Origin: Sunxiuqinia sp963677175
Lineage (GTDB): Bacteria > Bacteroidota > Bacteroidia > Bacteroidales > Prolixibacteraceae
Assembly: GCA_963677175.2 (NCBI GenBank)
Contig: CAXXES010000003.1
Coordinates: 124,001 to 188,000, forward strand
DNA length: 64,000 nucleotides
Direction of reading: 5' to 3'
The notes under the pieces were generated by a model. That model saw only the letters and a list, made by a program, of their open reading frames with translations, ran no database searches and had not been told where the DNA came from. Of this stretch, positions 16,350-25,389 are shown in pieces (the stretch's first letter is position 1; every line of letters begins with the position of its first letter). The translations under genes were made by a program, and so were the position numbers.

Positions 16350-17801
16350 ATGAATCAAAAAATCGATTGCTTTATCACCTTCTGCGGAAAGCAGGAAACA
16401 CAGCAGACCATCAGCCAGTTGAAACTTTCAATGCGGGTTCAATCTGTATTTGTGTTAAACAACAGTGCTGTTGAGTTGGAAGGAGCCGAAACGCTTTTGG
16501 TCGATCATCCGAATGCCAAAAAAAGCATGGAGTTGATAGCCCAAAAAGCGACTGCTGGTTTTGTCATGATTGCTTTACATCCAACATCGCTGGGGGTGGC
16601 CCAATTTGGTTTGGAACGGATGATTCAACTGGCGAATTCGAGCCGGGCAAGTATGCTCTACGCTGATTATTTTGAACTGAAGGCCGATGTCCGCGCCAAT
16701 CATCCGGTGATTGATTACCAACAAGGAAGTTTGCGCGATGACTTCAATTTCGGTCCTGTGCAACTATTCCGGCGAGAGGTGCTGGAAACGTTTGTTTCAG
16801 AAAAACACCCAGACTACCAGCATGCCGGTTTTTATGCCCTGCGTCTGCTGGCTGCGCGAATGGGCGAAATTCTTCGTATCCCGGAGTTTCTGTTCTGCAT
16901 GACGGAAACTGACACACGGCAGTCGGGCGAAAAGCAGTTTGACTACGTAAGTGGTAGTGCCCGCGAAAAGCAAATCGAAATGGAACAGGCCTGTACTGAT
17001 CACCTTCGGAAAATTGGCGGATTCCTTGAGCCGCATTTTCAATCAGTTAATTTTTCGAGCGGCTTTCCGGTAGAAGCTTCGGTGGTGATTCCGGTTCGCA
17101 ACCGGATTAAAACGATCAGGGATGCGGTGGATTCAGTTCTTTCGCAAAAAACAAATTTTTCCTTCAACCTGATTGTGGTGGATAATTATTCAACCGACGG
17201 AACGACCCAACTACTGCGTAATTATTCGGATGAACGATTGATCCATTTGATTCCGGAAGCCACCGACCTGGGTATTGGCGGATGCTGGAATGAGGCGGTA
17301 TTTCATGAAAAGTGCGGGCAATTCGCCGTTCAGCTAGACAGTGATGATTTATATTTTGATGACACCACGCTGCAGCAAATCGTCAACAAATTTCATGAAG
17401 AGCAATGCGCCATGGTCATTGGTTCGTACCAAATGTGCAACTTCAAGCTGGACGAAATTCCACCGGGCTTAATTGACCACCAGGAATGGACTCCGGAGAA
17501 TGGCCCAAACAATGCACTTCGCATTAATGGGTTGGGTGCACCACGAGCCTTTTATACGCCGGTATTGCGCGAAATCCGAATCCCAAATACCAGCTATGGA
17601 GAGGACTATGCTGTTGGGCTGGCCATTTCGCGAACCTGGAAGATTGGGCGTATTTATCACGCCATTTACCGTTGCCGGCGCTGGGAAGACAACTCGGATG
17701 CCTCGCTGGATATTGCGAAACAAAATGCGCACAACGCATACAAAGACAGCCTGCGAACCTTTGAGTTGAAAGCACGGATGATGAAAAACCAAAGAAGATA
17801 A
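16350..17801 (+). CDS. Family 2 glycosyltransferase
   Basis: The 483-residue protein has two parts. Residues 1 to about 235 form an unusual N-terminal region that itself looks GT-like (FITFCGKQETQQTI, MLYADYFEL). A GT-A domain follows from ASVVIPVRNRIKTIRDAVDSV through VVDNYSTDGTTQLL to the metal-binding motif QLDSDD. An ExD-like site (NTSYGEDYAVGL) follows. There is no membrane segment, so it should act in the cytoplasm. It sits between the glycosyl hydrolase and the DUF4922 gene on the same strand with very short gaps. Confidence 0.85.
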   Translation: MNQKIDCFITFCGKQETQQTISQLKLSMRVQSVFVLNNSAVELEGAETLLVDHPNAKKSMELIAQKATAGFVMIALHPTSLGVAQFGLERMIQLANSSRASMLYADYFELKADVRANHPVIDYQQGSLRDDFNFGPVQLFRREVLETFVSEKHPDYQHAGFYALRLLAARMGEILRIPEFLFCMTETDTRQSGEKQFDYVSGSAREKQIEMEQACTDHLRKIGGFLEPHFQSVNFSSGFPVEASVVIPVRNRIKTIRDAVDSVLSQKTNFSFNLIVVDNYSTDGTTQLLRNYSDERLIHLIPEATDLGIGGCWNEAVFHEKCGQFAVQLDSDDLYFDDTTLQQIVNKFHEEQCAMVIGSYQMCNFKLDEIPPGLIDHQEWTPENGPNNALRINGLGAPRAFYTPVLREIRIPNTSYGEDYAVGLAISRTWKIGRIYHAIYRCRRWEDNSDASLDIAKQNAHNAYKDSLRTFELKARMMKNQRR

Positions 17802-17835
17802 CCGGGTGTAAGTGATAGAAACAGAAGGAAGAATA

Positions 17836-18795
17836 ATGATTGAGAGCAAGCTTGAAATATCAATAAATGAATTGATTGAGCAACAAAAGCAGGATTGGGA
17901 ACTTGCCAGGATCAATTATCTTGGGTTGAGAAAAGTGGAGTCGAAATCATTTGAGTTTGACGGATTCAAAATACTTGCCCAGTACAACCCGGAGCGGATC
18001 CGTTCGTCGGCGGCCAAAACCGATACCAACTCCATCGCACAACGAGCCTGTTTTTTATGTCAAACCAATCAGCCGGCAGAGCAACGCGGAGTTTCTTTTG
18101 GCAGCGATTACACCATCCTGATCAATCCGTTTCCCATTTTTACCGAACACCTCATCATTTCCGCAAATAAGCATCTTCCACAGGAAATCGCGCCTTACCT
18201 GACTGAACTGATGACTCTAAGCAACGCATTGCCCGGATTCACGATCTTTTATAACGGCCCGAAATGTGGTGCTTCTGCTCCCGATCATTTCCATTTTCAG
18301 GCAGGAAACAAAGACCAAATGCCGCTTGATGTGGAAATTAAACAAGTGCTTGAAAAATGGGGTGAGCCCCTTTTTCAGAATAAACAAACCAGCATCACTG
18401 CGCTTGGGAAGAAGTACCTGCGTAAGCTCATCTGTCTGACATCCACTTCTAAAAAGGAATTAATTCATGTTATTGAAGCAGTGCTGGGTTTGATGACCAG
18501 GTGCCCGGACGAGAGCGAACCCATGATGAATATCTTGTCGCGCTACCAAAACGGACAGTGGACGGTGGTGCTTTTCCCGCGCCAACGGCAACGACCACAA
18601 CAATTTTATGCCGAAGGAACGGAACAAATTCTGATCAGTCCGGCCTCGGTCGAAATGGCGGGACTGGTCATTCTTCCGCGGAAAGAAGATTTTGACAAAC
18701 TGACACAGGATGATTTAACCGATATTTACGGGCAAGTATCTATTGATGACCGTTCGTTTGAGAAACTGAAAGATCGAATAAAATTGAAGCTATGA
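17836..18795 (+). CDS. DUF4922 protein, GalT/Apa2-like nucleotidyltransferase or phosphorylase
   Basis: The 319-residue protein has ACFLCQTNQP (a CxxC-like knuckle, about 69), the substrate loop LINPFPIFTEHLIISANKHLPQ and the active-site motif DHFHFQAGN. H-x-H-x-Q is the catalytic signature shared by GalT, Apa2 and plant GDP-galactose phosphorylases, so it may transfer or phosphorolyse a nucleotide sugar. ATG 17836 follows a GGAAGA element and is preferred to GTG 17812. Its stop overlaps the SpoIID start by 4 bases (ATGA), so the two are coupled. The activity is inferred from motif and context. Confidence 0.75.
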   Translation: MIESKLEISINELIEQQKQDWELARINYLGLRKVESKSFEFDGFKILAQYNPERIRSSAAKTDTNSIAQRACFLCQTNQPAEQRGVSFGSDYTILINPFPIFTEHLIISANKHLPQEIAPYLTELMTLSNALPGFTIFYNGPKCGASAPDHFHFQAGNKDQMPLDVEIKQVLEKWGEPLFQNKQTSITALGKKYLRKLICLTSTSKKELIHVIEAVLGLMTRCPDESEPMMNILSRYQNGQWTVVLFPRQRQRPQQFYAEGTEQILISPASVEMAGLVILPRKEDFDKLTQDDLTDIYGQVSIDDRSFEKLKDRIKLKL

Positions 18796-20123
18796 ACAGA
18801 CAACCCGAAATTCAAGTCGGCATTTTAGCCGGCAAAGGTATCACGTTTGAACTGAACGGACATTACAGCTCCAGCGAGAGAACTCATGGCTCCCGCCTTC
18901 AGGCGGAGCTTTCAGATGGTGAGATTTTGATCACCTCCGGCTCCGGCCAACAAATGAAAGCCCCCGAGTTTGTTTTTCAGGCGAGTTCGGGTGAGGACTC
19001 TTTTTTGCTGGAAGGGGTGACCATTGGCATCGATTTTCACTGGGAGCAAAAGGAGAACCAACGCTTTCGGGGTGATTTGAAGCTGATTGTGGAAGATGAA
19101 AAAGTGCGCGCCATCAATCTGGTTTTGCTCGAAGAATACTTGCGCTCGGTTATTTCTTCCGAGATGAGTGCCACCAGTTCACCTGATTTGTTGAAAGCCC
19201 ACGCGGTGATTTCGCGAAGTTGGCTATTGGCGCAAATCAATAAAAGCGAGCAACTAAAATCCGGGTCAACCAATGATCAGGCAGTGACGCAAGTCGAGGG
19301 GGAATTGATCCGCTGGTACGATCGTGAAGACCACCACCATTTTGATGTGTGTTCCGATGATCACTGTCAGCGCTACCAGGGAATCACCAAAATTATCAAT
19401 GAGAAAGCCAGTCGGGCGATAGACGAAACCCTTGGCGAAGTTTTGATGGTCGGCGATGAAATTTGCGATGCCCGTTTTTCAAAATGCTGCGGTGGCATGT
19501 CCGAGAATTTTGAGAACGTATGGGAGCCGATTGATCACAGCTATCTCACAAACGTGCTTGACTCGGAGGATGGCGAAACCACCGGCATGGACCTGAGGCA
19601 GGAAGATGAAGCTGAAAAATGGATCCGGAGTAGTCCCCATGCGTTTTGCAACACCTCCGATCAACAGGTTCTATCGCAGGTACTACCTGATTTTGACCAG
19701 GCAACCACCGATTTTTATCGCTGGAAAGTGAGTTATACGCAGGAGCAACTTTCCGCCCTGCTGTTCAAAAAAACAGGCATCGACTTTGGACAAATCATTC
19801 GTTTGGAGCCCGTTGAGAGAGGGTACTCCTCACGCCTGATCAAGCTGAGAATCGTTGGCCTTAAAAAGACGATGATTATCGGCAAAGAGTTGGAAATCCG
19901 CCGCGCTTTATCCGAATCGCACTTGTACAGTTCTGCCTTTGTTGTCGATTATCATAACGTACAGGAAGGAATTCCAAATCAATTTGAACTGACCGGCGCC
20001 GGCTGGGGACACGGGGTTGGCCTTTGCCAGATTGGCGCTGCCGTCATGGGCGAAAAAGGATACGACTATCGATCCATTTTAAATCACTATTTTAAGGGTG
20101 CTGAGTTGACGAAATGCTATTAA
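18792..20123 (+). CDS. SpoIID/LytB-domain protein
   Basis: The 443-residue protein has the SpoIID core from about residue 100: NLVLLEEYLRSVISSEMSA, LLKAHAVISRSWLLAQ, a Cys-rich ARFSKCCGGMSENFENVW and the C-terminal GAGWGHGVGLCQIGA. SpoIID enzymes are lytic transglycosylases that cleave glycan from which amidases have removed stem peptides. No signal peptide is visible at this start, which is odd for a wall enzyme. Either export is non-classical or the start is wrong. It overlaps DUF4922 by 4 bases. Confidence 0.88.
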   Translation: MNRQPEIQVGILAGKGITFELNGHYSSSERTHGSRLQAELSDGEILITSGSGQQMKAPEFVFQASSGEDSFLLEGVTIGIDFHWEQKENQRFRGDLKLIVEDEKVRAINLVLLEEYLRSVISSEMSATSSPDLLKAHAVISRSWLLAQINKSEQLKSGSTNDQAVTQVEGELIRWYDREDHHHFDVCSDDHCQRYQGITKIINEKASRAIDETLGEVLMVGDEICDARFSKCCGGMSENFENVWEPIDHSYLTNVLDSEDGETTGMDLRQEDEAEKWIRSSPHAFCNTSDQQVLSQVLPDFDQATTDFYRWKVSYTQEQLSALLFKKTGIDFGQIIRLEPVERGYSSRLIKLRIVGLKKTMIIGKELEIRRALSESHLYSSAFVVDYHNVQEGIPNQFELTGAGWGHGVGLCQIGAAVMGEKGYDYRSILNHYFKGAELTKCY

Positions 20124-20195
20124 CCCAGTAAACTTTCGTGTTTCTTTTTAATATTATTTAATGTCATTTAACACAAAATATTTAAATGGTTGCAT

Positions 20196-20203
20196 TAAAT
20201 TTG
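20196..20203 (+). promoter_or_regulatory. Promoter -7 box of the DUF5686 gene
   Basis: TAAATTTG fits TAnnTTTG and lies 26 bases before the ATG. The 105-base gap after the SpoIID gene leaves room for an independent promoter; the -33 element is not clear. Confidence 0.45.
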
Positions 20204-20228
20204 GTATCTGAACAATCGTCCTTTACAA

Positions 20229-22865
20229 ATGAAACCAACTTTACTATCGTTTTTCCTTTTTATTACAATCTTGGTGAATGCCCAGGGTATAAAAGGTACC
20301 CTTACCGATAGCGATAAGAACCCCATCGCTTATGTCAATATTTACGTACCGGCTTTGAAAACCGGTACTACGTCAAATATAGAAGGGGAATTTGAATTGA
20401 AACTTCCGCATGGAGAGTGGGAAGCCCTTTTTCAATATATCGGTTACAAAACAATCACGCAGCGATATGCTATTGACGACAGCATGCAGACCATTCACCT
20501 CACGATGCATCCCCAAAACATTCAAATAAAAGAAATAAAAGTTCTGGCGTCGGGAGAAGATCCAGCCTACTATGTTATGCGACATGCTATTGCCATGGCT
20601 CCTTATTACAACAAACAAGTGGCCGAATATAAAAGCATGCTTTACCTGAAAGGTGCCGGCGTAATGTATAAAATTCCCCGTCTGTTCAAAAAGAAAATGG
20701 AGAAGGAAGGCATTGAAAAAGATAAGCCTTTTGTCATGGAATCGCTCAACAAAATACATTTTGAGCTGCCTGACAAACTGGAGCAACAGGTAATTTCCAT
20801 GCGAACTACAGGAGATGATCATAGTACCAATCCCATGCAGATGATTACCACCAACTTGTATAATGTTTCGGACTATGGTATTGTTTCGCCTGTGGGACGC
20901 AATGCACTAAAAATGTATCGGTTCGAATTGGTTGGTGTCTTCGAAGACCAGAACAAATTGATCAATCAAATTAAGGTGATTCCTAAAGCAAACGGGCAAG
21001 GAACTTTCAGCGGAATCATCAACATTGTCGATGGCTATTGGAACATTCACTCGGCCGACCTTCGGTTTTCCATGCCTATGATGGAGGTGAGTATGCGCCA
21101 CTTGTATGGCTTGGTTGAAAATAACACCTGGATGCCAACCAGCCTCGATTTTGAGATGGATGTAAGTGCATTTGGCTTTGGCTTGAAGTACAACTATGTG
21201 GCTTCCTTTTCTGAGTACGAAGTTACCTTGAATGATGGGCTTGATCATTCACTTTTTGATCAGCAACTGGCAAATGATGAGGAGGAAGCCAACGTACTCG
21301 ATTCCTTGCAAACACAACGCTCTGCCACAAAACAAGAAGAAACACCCCGTTCTCAAAGTCAGGAAAGAATTGATGCCTTGCTTCAAAAAGAAGACCTTTC
21401 AACCCGGGAGATGTATAAACTGGAACGTCTTATAGAAAAGGAAACTGAACGTACGCTTCCTCCGGAGGCACTTGAAATTCCGGAGAGGGTAAAAGTAGAT
21501 CATTCGGCTATACAAAATGATTCGGCCTATTGGGCGCAACTTCGCCCAATTCCGCTCACCGGGGATGAAGTGAATGAGTTTGGGAAAAAGGATTCGCTAG
21601 TGACTCTCTACAGCACACCTGAATACCAGGATTCTATCCGTGATGTTCATCAGAAGTTTAAAATTACCGATTTGGTAATGGGGAGAACCTATCGGTACGG
21701 GGCCGATAGTGTGGGATATCAGTCGCAATTTGCAATACCAGGGGTAATCAACCTAACGGGCCTCTCTTTTAATACTATTGACGGCTGGAAGTACTCCCTC
21801 CCGTTTTCATTCACCTTAACCGACACCTTGGGTCATCATTTCAACATCAATTCATCAGCCTCCTACGGGTTTGCAAGAAAAAAACTGTATGCTGAGTTGT
21901 CCTCTCGGTATCGGATTAATGGGATTAAACAGCAATGGATCGCATTACACGTTGGGAAAAATTTGGAAGATTTTAAAGGATCAGCAGGAATCAGCATCTT
22001 CGAAAATGATTTGTACACCCTCTTGTTTGAAGAAAACTTCCAGAAATTTTATGAGAAAAAATACCTCGGATTTCAGGGAGGAAGTGAGTTGGTTAACGGA
22101 TTGAATCTGGAGGTCGCAGTCGGCTATGCAAATCGGTCTCCGGTGCAAAACCACAGCAGTTACACGGGCATTGACTTCAATAATAAAGAATATACTCCTA
22201 ACATCCCGGTACTTGGAGATCAAGAACTGATTATTCTCCATGAAAGTGCTGCAGTTAAAGCAATGGTGGAACTAGCTTATACCCCGCGTCAACGTTATCG
22301 GATTCGTGATCGGGTAAAATATCCGGCATCAAGCGATTTTCCAACATTTGTGCTTCGATATGATAAAGGTGTTAATAAGCTGCTTGGAAGTGATATCAAT
22401 TACGATTTGCTGAAACTGGGTATCAGACAGGAAGTGCGTGTGGGCTTCAATGATTATTTACGCTACGTTGTGACAAGTGCGAAATACCTAAACGATGACA
22501 AGCTGTTTGTGGAAGATTATACGTTCTTTAATTCGAATGATCAGGTTTTAACACTTTCCAGTACCGATAATCAATTTGCATTACCCAACTATTACCAACT
22601 CTATAGCAAACGCCACTATGTTGAAGCCCATGCTCATTTGGATATGGACCGTTTTCTCCTGAAACACTTGCCAATGCTAAAAGGTAAGTTGATCAGGGAG
22701 AAGCTAAAAGTTAGCTATCTGACCAGCGAGTCGGTTTCAAATTACCTTGAGGTGGGCTACGGATTGAACGATATTTTTCTGCTGTTTGACCTCGAAGTAA
22801 CTATTGGTTATCAGGATTGGAACAACCGGCAAATTGGGGTTCGAATTAGCATGAACCTCAGGTAG
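20229..22865 (+). CDS. DUF5686 outer-membrane protein with carboxypeptidase-regulatory-like domain
   Basis: The 878-residue protein has a signal peptide (FFLFITILVNAQG). A CarboxypepD_reg-like beta-sandwich follows (GTLTDSDKNPIAYVNIYVPALKTGTTSNIEGEF, about 22-100). After a polar linker rich in Q and E (about 350-430) comes a long C-terminal region of alternating residues typical of an outer-membrane beta-barrel, ending with the aromatic-free strand GVRISMNLR. No TonB plug is seen. The family has no settled function. It sits between the SpoIID and AmpG genes, so it may handle wall or glycan material at the outer membrane. Confidence 0.82.
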   Translation: MKPTLLSFFLFITILVNAQGIKGTLTDSDKNPIAYVNIYVPALKTGTTSNIEGEFELKLPHGEWEALFQYIGYKTITQRYAIDDSMQTIHLTMHPQNIQIKEIKVLASGEDPAYYVMRHAIAMAPYYNKQVAEYKSMLYLKGAGVMYKIPRLFKKKMEKEGIEKDKPFVMESLNKIHFELPDKLEQQVISMRTTGDDHSTNPMQMITTNLYNVSDYGIVSPVGRNALKMYRFELVGVFEDQNKLINQIKVIPKANGQGTFSGIINIVDGYWNIHSADLRFSMPMMEVSMRHLYGLVENNTWMPTSLDFEMDVSAFGFGLKYNYVASFSEYEVTLNDGLDHSLFDQQLANDEEEANVLDSLQTQRSATKQEETPRSQSQERIDALLQKEDLSTREMYKLERLIEKETERTLPPEALEIPERVKVDHSAIQNDSAYWAQLRPIPLTGDEVNEFGKKDSLVTLYSTPEYQDSIRDVHQKFKITDLVMGRTYRYGADSVGYQSQFAIPGVINLTGLSFNTIDGWKYSLPFSFTLTDTLGHHFNINSSASYGFARKKLYAELSSRYRINGIKQQWIALHVGKNLEDFKGSAGISIFENDLYTLLFEENFQKFYEKKYLGFQGGSELVNGLNLEVAVGYANRSPVQNHSSYTGIDFNNKEYTPNIPVLGDQELIILHESAAVKAMVELAYTPRQRYRIRDRVKYPASSDFPTFVLRYDKGVNKLLGSDINYDLLKLGIRQEVRVGFNDYLRYVVTSAKYLNDDKLFVEDYTFFNSNDQVLTLSSTDNQFALPNYYQLYSKRHYVEAHAHLDMDRFLLKHLPMLKGKLIREKLKVSYLTSESVSNYLEVGYGLNDIFLLFDLEVTIGYQDWNNRQIGVRISMNLR

Positions 22866-22909
22866 CTGGTACAGAAAAAGCCAATAAAAATTACTATTTT
22901 AACGGGCTC

Positions 22910-24205
22910 ATGCAGAAATCTACTAAACGGATGAAAAAACCTACTACACGTAATGCCTGGGCTTGGATTCCCTCACTTTATTTTGCCGAAGGACTGCCTT
23001 ATGTTTTGGTGATGACCGTTTCGGTGATCATGTACAAACGGCTCGATATTTCGAACACCGATATTGCGCTGTACACCAGTTGGCTGTATCTGCCCTGGGT
23101 TATCAAACCCATTTGGAGCCCAATCGTAGATAACCTGCGCACCAAACGGTTTTGGATTATCGGTATGCAGTTGCTCGTGGGGGTGTCGCTGGCTTGCGTG
23201 GCGTTCACCTTGCCGATGAGCAATTTTTTTCAATATAGCCTGGCTTTTCTTTGGTTGATGGCTTTCAGCTCGGCCACCCACGATATTGCCGCCGATGGTT
23301 TTTACATGCTCGGACTCGCGAAACACGACCAGGCATTCTTTGTGGGTATCCGAAATACTTTTTACCGCTTAGCCATGTTGGCAGGACAAGGTCCGCTGGT
23401 GATTCTGGCCGGGCACATGGAGACCATTGCCGAAAGTACCTCGTGGGCCTGGAGTATTACGTTTTTCATTTTCGCAGCGCTTTTTGCCGCTTTTAGTTTG
23501 TGGCACCTGTTTATCTTACCCTATCCAACAACTGATGTGAAGCATGAACACCAAACTGTGGAAGAAGCATTGGCCAAGTTTTGGGAGACGTTCACGTCTT
23601 TTTTTAAAAAGGAAGGTATTGGCGTGGCGCTGGTATTTATCCTTGTTTTTCGTTTGGGTGAAGCTCAGCTGGTCAAACTGGCCTCGCCGTTTTTGCTGGA
23701 TGAACTTTCAGAAGGCGGATTGGCATTGACCACTAGCAACATCGGCTTTGTATACGGGACATCGGGAATTATAGCGCTTACTCTGGGCGGAATTTTGGGC
23801 GGTATTGCGGTTTCCCGGCATGGCATTAAAACCTGGTTGTGGCCGATGGTATTGGCCATGAACCTGCCCAACCTGGTGTATGTTTTTCTGGCTTTTGTAC
23901 AGACACAGAACCTCGGAATTGTTACGGCTGCAGTAGTTGTGGAGCAGTTTGGTTATGGATTTGGATTTACCGCTTACATGCTTTTTATGATTTACCTTTC
24001 GGAAGGAAAGCACAAAACGGCACACTACGCATTGTGTACGGGTTTTATGGCCTTGGGCATGATGCTTCCGGGTATGATCAGTGGCTGGATCCAGGAGCAG
24101 ATCGGCTACCAATACTTTTTTGTTTGGGTGATGCTCTGTACCATCCCTGGCTTCGTCATCATCAACTTTTTGAAGATTGACCCAAAATTTGGGGCGAAGG
24201 AGTAA
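22910..24205 (+). CDS. ampG: AmpG-like muropeptide permease (MFS)
   Basis: The 431-residue protein has about twelve membrane helices. The family start WIPSLYFAEGLPYVLVMTVS, IKPIWSPIVDN and SSATHDIAADGFYML are typical of AmpG, which brings anhydro-muropeptides from the periplasm into the cytoplasm. It starts 45 bases after the DUF5686 gene and ends at a bidirectional terminator, closing the run that begins at 14847. Two Met codons (1 and 7) are possible starts. Confidence 0.85.
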   Translation: MQKSTKRMKKPTTRNAWAWIPSLYFAEGLPYVLVMTVSVIMYKRLDISNTDIALYTSWLYLPWVIKPIWSPIVDNLRTKRFWIIGMQLLVGVSLACVAFTLPMSNFFQYSLAFLWLMAFSSATHDIAADGFYMLGLAKHDQAFFVGIRNTFYRLAMLAGQGPLVILAGHMETIAESTSWAWSITFFIFAALFAAFSLWHLFILPYPTTDVKHEHQTVEEALAKFWETFTSFFKKEGIGVALVFILVFRLGEAQLVKLASPFLLDELSEGGLALTTSNIGFVYGTSGIIALTLGGILGGIAVSRHGIKTWLWPMVLAMNLPNLVYVFLAFVQTQNLGIVTAAVVVEQFGYGFGFTAYMLFMIYLSEGKHKTAHYALCTGFMALGMMLPGMISGWIQEQIGYQYFFVWVMLCTIPGFVIINFLKIDPKFGAKE

Positions 24206-24230
24206 AAGATTAGCCACGATTAAACCTCAT

Positions 24231-24264
24231 AAAAAAGCTCCCTGAATGCCGTTCAGGAAGCTTT
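24231..24264. terminator. Bidirectional terminator between convergent genes
   Basis: AAAGCT/AGCTTT and CCTGAA/TTCAGG form a long stem between the ampG stop at 24205 and the minus-strand stop at 24288. Confidence 0.75.
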
Positions 24265-24287
24265 CATTGGAATCAACTTTAATTCAA

Positions 24288-25163
24288 TTATTTGGTGTAC
24301 TTGGCATCGTTTAAAAACTCGAAGCTTTTTTCAACACTTACCAGCGGCTCGTAGTTGTAGCGTTCTACTTCAACAATGTAGTCTTTCATACCCGCCTTTT
24401 TGGCCATTTTAAAGGCAGGTTCAAAATCCATTTTGCCACTGGCCCCTAGCTCTTCCACGTCTTTTACATGGTACAATTCAAAACGTCCGGGATATTTTTT
24501 GAAATAGTCAACGGCATTTTTACCACCTTCAGCAATCCAGTACAAATCCAACTCAAACATCACTTTGTCCGGATCAGTGTTTTGCAGCAAGTAATCGTAG
24601 AAGATGTTTCCCTCCAATTCCGTGTCAAATTCATGAGCATGGTTGTGGTATCCGAAGCGAATGCCGGCTTTGTTACACATTTCGCCCACCGTGTTGTAGT
24701 AGTCGCAATATTGTTTTAATACAGCCAGATCCTCGTATGATTCGCCCCCCATGGAGGGTTTTACGATCCACTTGGCGCCCGCCGCTTTGTGTGCTTCAAT
24801 ACAAGTTTTCCACCAGTCCATGGCCTGATCCCATTCGCCTTCTTTCGGCAGGTTCATCCCGGTGTGCGAACCTTTCATGGTCATGCCATTTTCTTTCAGC
24901 AAAGCTTTAAAGGCAGCAGGTTCCATACCATAAAACTTGCCGTCGTTATATCCGGCAGCTTCAACATAGGCATAGCCAATTTCGCCCAGCTTGGCAATTG
25001 TTCCTGCGGCATCTTTACCCATGTCGTCACGAACAGACCAAAGCTGAATACCAATTTCTTTTTCTTTTTTAGGTGCTTTATTCCCGGCAAACGTCGATGC
25101 CGAGAATGTGATGAGAATTAAAGCAATCAAAGCACTTTTTGCTTTCAATTTAAAATTTGTCAT
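24288..25163 (-). CDS. Exported sugar phosphate isomerase/epimerase-like TIM barrel
   Basis: The 291-residue protein starts with a signal peptide (LIALILITFSASTFAGN). An AP-endonuclease-2/xylose-isomerase-like barrel follows: IGIQLWSVRDDM, EIGYAYVEAAGYN, GIRFGYHNHAHEFD, MFELDLYWIAEGG, FELYHVKDVE. Conserved Glu, Asp and His at the strand ends suggest a divalent metal site. Proteins of this type are common in Bacteroidota glycan degradation, often as 3-keto-glycoside handling enzymes, but the substrate is open. A TATCTTTG box on the minus strand lies 50 bases upstream. Confidence 0.85.
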   Translation of the reverse strand: MTNFKLKAKSALIALILITFSASTFAGNKAPKKEKEIGIQLWSVRDDMGKDAAGTIAKLGEIGYAYVEAAGYNDGKFYGMEPAAFKALLKENGMTMKGSHTGMNLPKEGEWDQAMDWWKTCIEAHKAAGAKWIVKPSMGGESYEDLAVLKQYCDYYNTVGEMCNKAGIRFGYHNHAHEFDTELEGNIFYDYLLQNTDPDKVMFELDLYWIAEGGKNAVDYFKKYPGRFELYHVKDVEELGASGKMDFEPAFKMAKKAGMKDYIVEVERYNYEPLVSVEKSFEFLNDAKYTK

Positions 25164-25212
25164 AGTTAATGATTTAATAGAAAATAGTTGATAAAAAATT
25201 AGTTGTCAAAGA

Positions 25213-25220
25213 CAAAGATA
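25213..25220 (-). promoter_or_regulatory. Promoter -7 box of the epimerase-like gene
   Basis: Minus-strand TATCTTTG fits TAnnTTTG, 50 bases ahead of the start codon at 25163. Confidence 0.5.
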
Positions 25221-25389
25221 ACGAAAAGAAGTTCCAATCTGAAAATAAAATTGTGGGGTGCCAATCCGCTGAAACCAGCACATGGCTTTGGTTTCTCGTT
25301 TACAAACATTAACAACAAAACAGCTCGATGTCTTTAAACCATCCCATCCGTTTTCTGTCGTAGAACATGTAACTCATAAACACAAGAAC

